NCBI RefSeq assembly: GCF_014697575.1
Contig: NZ_JACJSC010000002.1
Span: 1-64,000 of the forward strand
From: Planktothrix sp. FACHB-1365
Lineage (GTDB): Bacteria > Cyanobacteriota > Cyanobacteriia > Cyanobacteriales > Microcoleaceae
Direction: 5' to 3'
DNA length: 64,000 bases
Both the position numbers and the translations under genes were made by a program. The notes beneath the pieces are model-generated. The model was not told the DNA's origin, searched no databases, and saw only the letters and a program-made list of their open reading frames with translations. Numbering within the stretch: position 1 is the first letter of the stretch; each line of letters opens with the position of its first letter. Positions 36,903 to 44,025 of the stretch are shown piece by piece.

Positions 36903-37757
36903 TTAAACGAATGCCAGTGCTGGAGATTCAACCTGAAGAATCTCTCGTCCGACAGCTACCGCAACGGGACGTAAATGATTAACCAACTCCGCCATATCTT
37001 CTAAAGATAAGGCTTGTCTAGCATCAGAAACGGATTTTTCCGGTTCAGGATGACATTCAATAATCAGTCCATCCGCCCCACAAGCAATGGCGGCTTTTGC
37101 TAAAGGTTCAACTAATTCTCGTTTTCCGACCGCATGGGATGGATCAACAATAACAGGTAAATGGGTTAACTGTTTTAAACCAACAACAGCCCCTAAATCT
37201 AAGACATTGCGGGTGAAATTATCGAAACTGCGAATACCTCTTTCGCATAAAATAACATCCGGGTTGCCATGACTTAAAATATATTCAGCAGCCATCACAA
37301 ATTCTTCTATAGTTGCCGCTAAACCTCGTTTTAATAGAACAGGTTTACCCGCTTTTCCCAAAGCTTTTAATAATTCAAAATTCTGCATATTGCGGCTTCC
37401 AATTTGTAGCATATCCGCATAAGTGACAACAGATTCAATTTGTTCAATAGACATTACCTCGGTCACAACAGGAATATGATGGCGTTGACTAATACCCTTT
37501 AAAATATGAAGTCCTTCCAAAGCTAGACCTTGGAAGGAGTAGGGAGAGGTTCTGGGTTTGAAGACTCCGCCTCGCAGCATTTGTACGGAAGTATGGGCGA
37601 GATGGCGGGCGACTTGTTCCATTTGTTCTAAACTTTCCACCGCACAAGGGCCACCAATGATTAATAAGTCTTGACCCCCGACAGTCACGGTATCAGAAAT
37701 ATTAATAACGGTTTGATGTTCAGGATGGGTTTTAGAAACGAGTTTAGCATCTAACAT
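36903..37757 (-). CDS. aroF: 3-deoxy-7-phosphoheptulonate synthase (class I-beta), no regulatory domain
   Basis: This enzyme condenses PEP and erythrose-4-phosphate, the first step to Phe, Tyr and Trp. The 284-residue TIM barrel has GGPCAVES (about 35-42), RGGVFKPRTSPYSFQG, GSRNMQNF, LLKRG, ERGIRSF, VIVDPSHAVGKRE and IIECHPEPEKSVSDARQ with the metal ligands. Only about 28 residues precede the barrel, so the N-terminal ferredoxin-like or ACT regulatory domain found in many relatives is absent. A strong ribosome site (AGGAG) lies upstream of ATG 37757. Its 320-base leader carries two attenuators, described separately. Confidence 0.94.
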   Translation of the reverse strand: MLDAKLVSKTHPEHQTVINISDTVTVGGQDLLIIGGPCAVESLEQMEQVARHLAHTSVQMLRGGVFKPRTSPYSFQGLALEGLHILKGISQRHHIPVVTEVMSIEQIESVVTYADMLQIGSRNMQNFELLKALGKAGKPVLLKRGLAATIEEFVMAAEYILSHGNPDVILCERGIRSFDNFTRNVLDLGAVVGLKQLTHLPVIVDPSHAVGKRELVEPLAKAAIACGADGLIIECHPEPEKSVSDARQALSLEDMAELVNHLRPVAVAVGREILQVESPALAFV

Positions 37758-37797
37758 GGGAATTCTCCTTTTGTGTTCATAGAAACGGTAAACATTT

Positions 37798-37831
37798 AAA
37801 AAGCCCGAAACCTTTTTGAGGTTCCGGGCTT
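37798..37831 (-). terminator. Second attenuator terminator before the DAHP synthase gene
   Basis: The minus-strand RNA forms a 13-bp stem, AAGCCCGGAACCT with AGGTTTCGGGCTT (one G-U pair), loop CAAAA, followed by TTTTTAAA. The 5' arm (37819-37831) is also complementary to 37861-37870 in the tail of leader ORF 2, so formation is mutually exclusive with an antiterminator. Confidence 0.9.
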
Positions 37832-37857
37832 GGCGTTTGTGAAAACAGCAGCAAACT

Positions 37858-37923
37858 TTACCCAGAACCTATTCGGGGCCAAAAATAAAAGCCATAAAAG
37901 TAAGATTGGATAAAGTTTGTCAT
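37858..37923 (-). CDS. Aromatic-rich leader peptide 2
   Basis: A 21-codon ORF (MTNFIQ then SYFYGFYFWPRIGSG). Between codons 8 and 15 it has Tyr-Phe-Tyr-Gly-Phe-Tyr-Phe-Trp, so seven of eight codons specify an end-product of the pathway controlled by the gene that follows. Bases 37861-37870 of its tail (codons for GSG and IG) read AGGTTCTGGG in RNA, which pairs with CCCGGAACCT in the terminator arm. The start has no evident Shine-Dalgarno, which is common in cyanobacteria. Ribosome stalling at the aromatic codons would leave the pairing region free. Confidence 0.8.
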   Translation of the reverse strand: MTNFIQSYFYGFYFWPRIGSG

Positions 37924-37958
37924 TGCTGTTTTGCTGTAAAAATAAGAAGGTTGACCAT

Positions 37959-37987
37959 TAAAAAACCGCAGCCTTTGTTCTGCGGTT
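37959..37987 (-). terminator. First attenuator terminator of the DAHP synthase leader
   Basis: In the minus RNA an 8-bp stem AACCGCAG / CTGCGGTT with loop AACAAAGG is followed by TTTTTTAA. The 5' arm overlaps GTGAACCG (37983-37990), which is complementary to CGGTTCAC at 38026-38033 in leader ORF 1. Confidence 0.9.
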
Positions 37988-38016
37988 CACTAGGGAGTTT
38001 CCATACACCAATGGAT

Positions 38017-38076
38017 TCACTCTCTGTGAACCGTGCTACACCAAAAATAAAAGTAATAGCAATTGCGAATGGGCAT
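38017..38076 (-). CDS. Aromatic-rich leader peptide 1
   Basis: A 19-codon ORF reading MPIRNCYYFYFWCSTVHRE, with Tyr-Tyr-Phe-Tyr-Phe-Trp at codons 7-12. The codons after the aromatic run (38026-38033) contain CGGTTCAC, able to pair with the 5' arm of terminator 1, and CGGTTCAC can also fold back on GTGAA near the stop codon. This is the textbook layout of an amino-acid attenuator. No Shine-Dalgarno is evident. Confidence 0.8.
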   Translation of the reverse strand: MPIRNCYYFYFWCSTVHRE

Positions 38077-38112
38077 GGGTGTTTTGATCAAACTTATATG
38101 TTCGTTACTACG

Positions 38113-38141
38113 ACCCTAGCATAGCGATCGCCCAATGTCAA
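38113..38141 (-). promoter_or_regulatory. Probable sigma-70-type promoter of the DAHP synthase transcript
   Basis: On the minus strand TTGACA (38136-38141) is followed after 17 bases by TAGGGT (38113-38118), a partial match to TATAAT. The spacer holds a GCGATCGC site. It would start RNA about 30 bases before leader ORF 1, as expected for an attenuator. Confidence 0.6.
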
Positions 38142-38229
38142 GTTGAACCGAGCAACTCTCAACACAGTCAAAATAGGGTGTTAATTGTTAAAATCTATTA
38201 AGATGAATAGAGAACAATATTGTTTTAGA

Positions 38230-38500
38230 AGTTAAGAGTAAGCCTTCCGTCAGCACCCCGCTCTGAAGAGACAGGTCTATGCGCGGAGCGCAGGCTACGC
38301 TAATATGCCTTTCCTTTGGATAGCTGACCAGCCTAAGCCTTAACTGGCTACGTTATCGGTAAGCGTTAAAGTTCTTACCTTGGGATGCGAAGCTAGTCCC
38401 AAGCTCTAAAACTCAAAAGTTAAACAGTTTTACGAGGGGTAAGACAGTGCTTTTGAGATAGTTACCGACCGATAACATTGGCGAAGCTAACATTACCTGA
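38230..38500 (+). ncRNA. Candidate structured RNA or transposon-derived fold
   Basis: No ORF is visible but many helices are. GTTATCGGT (38352-38360) pairs with ACCGATAAC (38468-38476) and encloses three hairpins: GGTAAG/CTTACC (38358-38379), CTTGGGA/TCCCAAG (38379-38403) and CTCAAAAG/CTTTTGAG (38412-38457), the last capped by GTTTTAC/GTAAGAC (38427-38445). The capping helix needs a G-U pair that exists only in plus-strand RNA. A further GCGCGGAGCGC hairpin lies at 38281-38291. The family is unknown to me. An alternative is a decayed IS200/IS605-type end. Confidence 0.45.
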
Positions 38501-38522
38501 GAAATCAGTGGGGTAGAAATAC

Positions 38523-38568
38523 CAAAAAAACCGGGAATCGGCAAATACAACAATTTTTGTCGATTCCC
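38523..38568 (-). terminator. Minus-strand intrinsic terminator
   Basis: GGGAATCG (38533-38540) pairs with CGATTCCC (38561-38568), and the minus-strand RNA then runs GGTTTTTTTGG. No gene ends here on the minus strand, so it may end an unannotated transcript from the region 38570-38700 or shield the DAHP synthase promoter. Confidence 0.6.
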
Positions 38569-38708
38569 AATCTAGTATTCACGGAGAATTTATTCTCCTG
38601 AGCGGTCACTGAGCGTTCGACTGAGCTCACGCCGAAGTCTTGCCGAAGTGTCGTTTTTCCTCCGCGCTTTGAAGAGACGCGGTTTCCCAACTTTCCATTT
38701 TTTTTATT

Positions 38709-39272
38709 ATGACATCACAAGTTTTAGTTGAAAAGAAAAAATTAGAAAAACCGCCCTTTGAGATCCACTATTTAGGCGATCGCGCCTTGAGAACGCCTGC
38801 AAAACGAGTGTCCCGAATTGATGATGAGATTCGCAAACTCGTGCGGGAGATGTTACAAACCATGTATAGTGCGGATGGTATTGGTTTAGCCGCCCCTCAA
38901 GTCGCCGTTAATAAACAAGTGATTGTAATTGACTGCGAACCCGATAACGCTGCTAACCCGCCTTTAGTGTTAATTAATCCCACAATTATTAAAAGCAGTG
39001 CTGAAATTTCACCCTTTCAAGAAGGCTGTTTAAGTATTCCGGGGGTGTATATGGATGTGACTCGCCCGGACGTGGTAGAAGTGTCATTTAAAGATGAAAA
39101 TGGCAGACCTCGAACCCTTCGCGCTACGGAATTATTAGGTCGCGCTATTCAACATGAACTGGATCATTTGAATGGGGTTTTATTTGTAGATCGAGTCGAG
39201 AATCAATTGGCATTAAATGAAGAATTAGCCAAACATAAATTCTCACCCAAAGCTGTTAAACCCATTAAATAA
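38709..39272 (+). CDS. def: Peptide deformylase
   Basis: Removes the formyl group from new proteins. The 187-residue protein has all three motifs: GIGLAAPQV (about 56-64), EGCLSIPG (Cys ligand) and QHELDHLNGVLF (two His ligands and catalytic Glu), so it should be active. The length matches the cyanobacterial form with a short N-terminal lead (VEKKKLEKPPFEIHYLG). ATG at 38709 follows an AT-rich stretch with no clear ribosome site. A small membrane protein gene follows by 16 bases. Confidence 0.96.
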   Translation: MTSQVLVEKKKLEKPPFEIHYLGDRALRTPAKRVSRIDDEIRKLVREMLQTMYSADGIGLAAPQVAVNKQVIVIDCEPDNAANPPLVLINPTIIKSSAEISPFQEGCLSIPGVYMDVTRPDVVEVSFKDENGRPRTLRATELLGRAIQHELDHLNGVLFVDRVENQLALNEELAKHKFSPKAVKPIK

Positions 39273-39288
39273 TATAGGATAATTCGAC

Positions 39289-39492
39289 ATGGTTGGCACT
39301 CCAAAAAGCATGGTTTTGTTATTAGGGTCTTGTGTAGCTGCGATCGCCGCAGTGGGTTCGGTTTTTGAACTTTCTTCGGGAGTTCCACAACTGGGAAGTT
39401 TAACCACCAGTATTATTTTAGCCTTGAGTATTCCATTAGGTGTGTTTCTATTTTTTGCCGCCGTCAAAGATGCTCAAATGAATCAAGAATAA
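39289..39492 (+). CDS. Small two-helix membrane protein
   Basis: A 67-residue protein with helices SMVLLLGSCVAAIAAVGSVFEL and TTSIILALSIPLGVFLFFAAV. It follows def by 16 bases and is probably cotranscribed. I do not recognise a named family; it looks like a conserved cyanobacterial protein. It is soon followed by palindromic repeats. Confidence 0.6.
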   Translation: MVGTPKSMVLLLGSCVAAIAAVGSVFELSSGVPQLGSLTTSIILALSIPLGVFLFFAAVKDAQMNQE

Positions 39493-39660
39493 CCTCGTAG
39501 TAAGCCCTTCAGGGCTTAATCCCCCGACTTCGTAGTAAGCCCTTCAGGGCTTAATCCCCTAAACCTAACACTAATAAATTAAATTTATTGTTATTGGTGT
39601 TAGGTTTTGCTGCTAAGTCTAGGGAAGAAAGCCCTGAAGGGCTTACTACTTTTAGGAGTG
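39493..39660. repeat. AAGCCCTTCAGGGCTT palindrome cluster
   Basis: Three copies: direct repeats of GTAGTAAGCCCTTCAGGGCTTA-like units at about 39500 and 39535, and the inverse AAGCCCTGAAGGGCTTACTA at about 39639. A single copy lies at about 12443. The copies flank a TTAGGTTTAGGGG and CCTAACACTAATAAATT hairpin, all convergent between def and the restriction gene. Confidence 0.8.
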
Positions 39661-39671
39661 TTAAAAGCCTT

Positions 39672-41651
39672 TTATCCAAAATTATCAGATACATAACTTT
39701 CAGCTAACTTGACAAAATCAACTGTTTTAAGGTGAATATATCCATCCATAAACTTCTGTCCATCCTCAATCATAGATTGTTGATTATATCCTGGTAACAA
39801 AAAACTACTGCGAATCTTTAATTGATTCCAGTATTCAGGTAGTTTTTTAACTTCCTTTTGTATCAAATATTCATAAACAAATTGCTTTCTAACACTTCTA
39901 TTTTTGATTTCTTCTATGTTTCTTGAATCCAATAAATAATTAACATCATAATATTTAATATCAATAATACTAATATAATTTTCATCCATATCAAAAAAAG
40001 CTTTGAGAAACGAATTTAACATCTTATTGATCTGATTCTGTGATCGACCTCTCCATAGTGAATACTCAATAATATTCATTGCAGAATTAAGATGATTATT
40101 ACGATAAAAATTTTTCAATTCTTCCTGAACTTTAATAATTCTCTTTATAATGCTATCTTCAAATATATCGACCGATTCTAAATTATCCCAAGAGGTTAAA
40201 TTATTAACTAGATAAAGATAAAATAAATGTTTAAAATAATACATTTTATAGATTGCCTCGGCATCTAATTCTTTATTGTCTATATCCCAAAACGAAAAGA
40301 AATATGGGGGTAAGCATTTATCAATTACTAATCCTTTTTTTGATAAATGCTTTTTTGAAAATTCTGGACGATTTTTATCCATCTTTGTTTCATTTATTTT
40401 ATATTTTAACAAATAAAATGTATGTTCTTCGCCTTGTTTAATATAAGCAATCTTCACAATATCTTTATTAAGATTAAGATTATAATCATTAATTAAACAG
40501 AAGTTAGTTCGATAAAAATAACTATCACTCCAACCTAGATAAGGGTAAATTTCATAATACCTTTCTTCTATTTTATTCAAGATGAATGAAAAGAAGACGG
40601 CATCAGGAACAATTTGAGAAGTATTAATTTTAAATGTGTTATTTGATAAATTGATAACTTTTGCAGAACTATTAAAAATTTTAACCCAATAACTAGGGAT
40701 AAAACGGTTATCTAAATGTAAAAGATAACTAAGATTTTCTGTTTGTGCTAAGTAGGTTAAACACATCGACTCCCAAACACTATGAAAGTTTTTAATTCCC
40801 CAGATTTCACCTTCATCTGTTTGACGAAGTTCTCCATACAGAAATAACTCTATCGCATCATAAAATTGCCAATAGTCAATATCTTTAAAGGGAGTATTGT
40901 GATCAATTAACTCTAACGCCTCTTTTAAACTATCGATCACTTGACTATAATATTCTTCTTCAAATAAACCATAATTACCACCGATATAGTGTTGTTTAAA
41001 CTGTTCTGCTAAAGCTTTAATTTCTACACCTACTTTCTGCTGAAGTTGCTGTTTGATTTCCCATAAAATATAACAGTACATCGCCACAATATCTGTTGAC
41101 TCAAAGCGAACCTGTTGGCGGGGTAAGTCCATCGAGTCAATATAAGCAGCACCATTTGGTAAAAAAACAGCACGATGTAAAAATTTGTGAATTTGGCTAT
41201 GATCAAAGTGGTCTGACCTACCCAGTCGATAAACTAAACTTAAAATCTTGGGTTCGTCATGGGCTTTCAATATCCCACTAATCATATCGAGTTTAGAATA
41301 AAAAATATTTTCATCTAACTCGTCATCTTCGCTAATATCTGCACCTTGATTGATTTTAACCATACCATCTCGGTCAGATGTCGTCATATCATTATTTTCT
41401 TCTAAATACCCCTTTTCTATACAAATGTTCTTGAATTGGTCAAAAACTTTATAAAGCAGAAAAAATAAGTCACGCTTTGTATTAAACGTAAAGCGTTGAA
41501 GTTCTTCCGGTTTATTAGGAAATCCTTTCGGTAGACAAAAACGAATTTGGGAGTTACGTCGTTCTAGTCCAACAAAAGAATATTTTTCATTAACAACCAG
41601 TTCAAGATTATTAAAGTTAATCATCTTTATTAAGTTTATAGAAATTATCAA
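39672..41651 (-). CDS. LlaJI-family restriction endonuclease (McrC-like partner)
   Basis: A 659-residue protein. A PD-(D/E)XK nuclease core is visible in the second half: IVPDAVFF (Asp350) and IIDIKYYD (Asp564 and Lys566), the spacing and style of LlaJI-type restriction enzymes. The N-terminal half is helical and acidic with no recognised domain. The stop of the upstream McrB-like gene is 21 bases before its start, so the two form an operon, as in McrBC and LlaJI R1/R2. A second start at 41624 (MINFNNLELVVNEKYSF) looks as good. The region is richer in A+T than the neighbouring genes, consistent with horizontal transfer. Confidence 0.75.
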   Translation of the reverse strand: MIISINLIKMINFNNLELVVNEKYSFVGLERRNSQIRFCLPKGFPNKPEELQRFTFNTKRDLFFLLYKVFDQFKNICIEKGYLEENNDMTTSDRDGMVKINQGADISEDDELDENIFYSKLDMISGILKAHDEPKILSLVYRLGRSDHFDHSQIHKFLHRAVFLPNGAAYIDSMDLPRQQVRFESTDIVAMYCYILWEIKQQLQQKVGVEIKALAEQFKQHYIGGNYGLFEEEYYSQVIDSLKEALELIDHNTPFKDIDYWQFYDAIELFLYGELRQTDEGEIWGIKNFHSVWESMCLTYLAQTENLSYLLHLDNRFIPSYWVKIFNSSAKVINLSNNTFKINTSQIVPDAVFFSFILNKIEERYYEIYPYLGWSDSYFYRTNFCLINDYNLNLNKDIVKIAYIKQGEEHTFYLLKYKINETKMDKNRPEFSKKHLSKKGLVIDKCLPPYFFSFWDIDNKELDAEAIYKMYYFKHLFYLYLVNNLTSWDNLESVDIFEDSIIKRIIKVQEELKNFYRNNHLNSAMNIIEYSLWRGRSQNQINKMLNSFLKAFFDMDENYISIIDIKYYDVNYLLDSRNIEEIKNRSVRKQFVYEYLIQKEVKKLPEYWNQLKIRSSFLLPGYNQQSMIEDGQKFMDGYIHLKTVDFVKLAESYVSDNFG

Positions 41652-41672
41652 AAAACAATATTTTTTTGTTTA

Positions 41673-42803
41673 TTAGTCATACAAATACATCAAAAATACT
41701 TCTGTATACTGAACAAAATCATCATAAGTAATTAACTTGATTTCTTTTTTTACAGCTTTTGAAATAATTTCTTCTAGGGGTTTTTTGTCTCTATCAAAAA
41801 CACTATTCCAAAGATAGAACATTAGTTTATATTTTACTTGTTCTAAAGGTATTTCTCCCTGTTCATCAGGTTTTATAAACCAAACTCCAATTTGTTTATC
41901 CTCAATTCTTCTGATTGTTTTAGAATTTATTTTGATAATATAATTGATGTCATTTATAAGCTTAATCCAGTTTAATTTTTCAAATATATATTCTTCTGTG
42001 TCACTATCAAATTCATTCGGTATAGATAATATTACTTCTTTCCCTTTGATAGAAAGTAGGTATTCTGATTCATTAACATCTATTGGAATATATTGCCAAT
42101 TCCAACGCCTTTTAAATGCACTATCAAGATAATAAATTGATTCATCAGAAGTATTGATGGTCGCTATAATAGATAGATTATTAGGAATACTGATTTTGTT
42201 TTGCTTGAGAAGCTCTAAAACTCTTAAGCCGTTATTGTTACTTTGATTTTTTAAATCAATTTCTAGTTCTTTACAAAATTTATCAAATGGATTCTCCGTT
42301 CCATTCTCATCAATTTTAATTGAACCATCGGTTTTGACATCGGGTTTATATCCCATTGCATTTAATAATCCTACTAACTCCATTTCGTAAATATCAACTT
42401 CATAACTAGACCAATGATCGCTTTCTCGATCTAAAAGTTGAAAAACTGTTCCAAAAATAGCAGCAGCATTCCCTCGGTTGAGTTCATCAATCACTAATAA
42501 GTAATGTTCATTATTTCCCTCTATTAACCCTCGGTAAGCCATTCCCAAGACTTTTAAAAAATGTCCAGGGTAAAATTTATAAATTACGTTAGTTCCCTGA
42601 GTCAGAGGTAACAGTTTACCCATGAAGTCACCATAGGTATATTCAGGATGGAATACCGTTTTGACCGTATTTTTAAGAATTTTAGTATCTGAATCAAAGC
42701 TTATGTTTAGCTGTTTTTCTGCAATTTCCCGAATTTTGTAGCTTTTCCCTGTCCCTGGACAGCCAAACAGAATTTTTTGAATCGGTTTAATAGTGTCGGT
42801 CAT
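41673..42803 (-). CDS. McrB-like AAA+ restriction NTPase
   Basis: From ATG 42803 (MTDTIKPIQKILFGCPGTGK) the protein has 376 residues: P-loop GCPGTGKSY (14-22), Walker B VIDELNRGN (104-112) and the McrB-type motif IIATINTSDESIYYLDSAFKRRW. It lacks the N-terminal DNA-recognition domain of EcoMcrB, so target choice must lie elsewhere. A longer ORF from 42902 overlaps the hydrolase gene by 16 bases; the shorter start fits the domain edge. No methyltransferase is seen nearby, which favours a modification-dependent (type IV) enzyme over a LlaJI-like type II one. Confidence 0.82.
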   Translation of the reverse strand: MTDTIKPIQKILFGCPGTGKSYKIREIAEKQLNISFDSDTKILKNTVKTVFHPEYTYGDFMGKLLPLTQGTNVIYKFYPGHFLKVLGMAYRGLIEGNNEHYLLVIDELNRGNAAAIFGTVFQLLDRESDHWSSYEVDIYEMELVGLLNAMGYKPDVKTDGSIKIDENGTENPFDKFCKELEIDLKNQSNNNGLRVLELLKQNKISIPNNLSIIATINTSDESIYYLDSAFKRRWNWQYIPIDVNESEYLLSIKGKEVILSIPNEFDSDTEEYIFEKLNWIKLINDINYIIKINSKTIRRIEDKQIGVWFIKPDEQGEIPLEQVKYKLMFYLWNSVFDRDKKPLEEIISKAVKKEIKLITYDDFVQYTEVFLMYLYD

Positions 42804-42886
42804 ACTGGAGCAAAATTTACTGGTGGAGGTTAGTTTTATGCTGGGTCGATTGAGTTTATTATATCCTATGAGAGCGATCGCTAATT

Positions 42887-43762
42887 TTAAGAAAGCATCC
42901 AATCTAATAAAATAGGATTAACTAATTCGGGGGCTTCATCCTGGGGACAATGACCGACTCCTTCTAACCGAATAAACTGTTTAACTGTTGAATACTGTTT
43001 AAATTCTTCTCCCAATTCTATCGGTTCCCAAGGATCATCTGTTCCCCATAATATTATTGCTTTACAAGGTAATTTAGGGAATAAATCTTCCGGTAATGGC
43101 CCCTGAGAATAGCGAGTAAAGGCAGCAAAAACATCTACTGCACCTTGATCTTGGGCGGGTTTTAGTAACATTTCGACTAATTCATCCGTAACGGCTTCAT
43201 CTCGTTGATAAGCTTGTAATAATACTTTTTTAACAGTTTGAGGCGTTGCTAATTGTTTAAAAAAGAATCGATTAAACCAGGAATATTTTAATAACTCTTG
43301 GGCTACACTCGCCCCATAATTGCGATACCAAGGAAGTTGATCCCGTTTGCGATCGTGTAATAATCTTAAAGAACAGTTTAATAAAGCAACTTCTTGAACA
43401 ATATTAGGGTGATCAATAGCTACCTGCATCACCGCAATACAACCAATAGAATTTCCAACTAAAAAAGCAGGTTCTTGAACAACTTCTCGACAAAAATCAG
43501 CGATTTGTAGTCCCCAGGTTTCAAAGGTATAAGCGATTTCTTCCGTCGGTTTGGGTTTAGCTGACCCTCCAAACCCAATTAAATCTAATGCAAAAACGCG
43601 ACAATGTTTTGCTAAGTCAGGGATATTTTTCCGCCAATGTCCCCAAGATGCTCCAAACCCATGAACCAAAACCACCGCAGGGCCATTATTACCCTCCCTC
43701 ACATAACAAATGGGGAAGCCTTTCCAAATCCAAGTTTGCGAAACAGATGAAGCAATCAACAT
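42887..43762 (-). CDS. Alpha/beta hydrolase
   Basis: A 291-residue enzyme: oxyanion HGFGASWGHWRK, nucleophile elbow GNSIGCIA, acid WGTDDPWEP and catalytic His in GVGHCPQDEAPE. The sequence style (VVLVHGFGASWGHW, VFALDLIGFGGSAKP) is that of cyanobacterial MenH/DhmA-like hydrolases often involved in pigment or quinone metabolism, but the substrate is unknown. The McrB ORF downstream overlaps its 3' end only if the long start is used. Confidence 0.85.
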   Translation of the reverse strand: MLIASSVSQTWIWKGFPICYVREGNNGPAVVLVHGFGASWGHWRKNIPDLAKHCRVFALDLIGFGGSAKPKPTEEIAYTFETWGLQIADFCREVVQEPAFLVGNSIGCIAVMQVAIDHPNIVQEVALLNCSLRLLHDRKRDQLPWYRNYGASVAQELLKYSWFNRFFFKQLATPQTVKKVLLQAYQRDEAVTDELVEMLLKPAQDQGAVDVFAAFTRYSQGPLPEDLFPKLPCKAIILWGTDDPWEPIELGEEFKQYSTVKQFIRLEGVGHCPQDEAPELVNPILLDWMLS

Positions 43763-44025
43763 AACTCTTAAGGTAGAAGCAGTAAAAAGTAAATAGTCTG
43801 TAAAATTTTAGCCAAAACTCATGTATTCCGTAATTGTACGGTTAACGATCGTCCCCGTTTTGTGTCAAAATTAAGAGTTGTTAATCCCTATAGTGCAGCG
43901 TAGCAAAAATAATTGATTCCTGATCAGTTAATCGTTTAGGGTTCTCGATCAGGGATGACTGCTGATTGTAAAATCCTCTGCTTTCGTGCACTAGGTCACT
44001 GAAATTGCTTCGGACTACATTGAAG

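Noticed and set aside
38505-38690. 61-codon minus ORF over the terminator region
   Set aside because: It crosses an intrinsic terminator and hairpin repeats, and its sequence has no protein character.
41673-42902. Longer McrB ORF starting at 42902
   Set aside because: It overlaps the hydrolase stop by 16 bases, and the P-loop domain begins just after ATG 42803.
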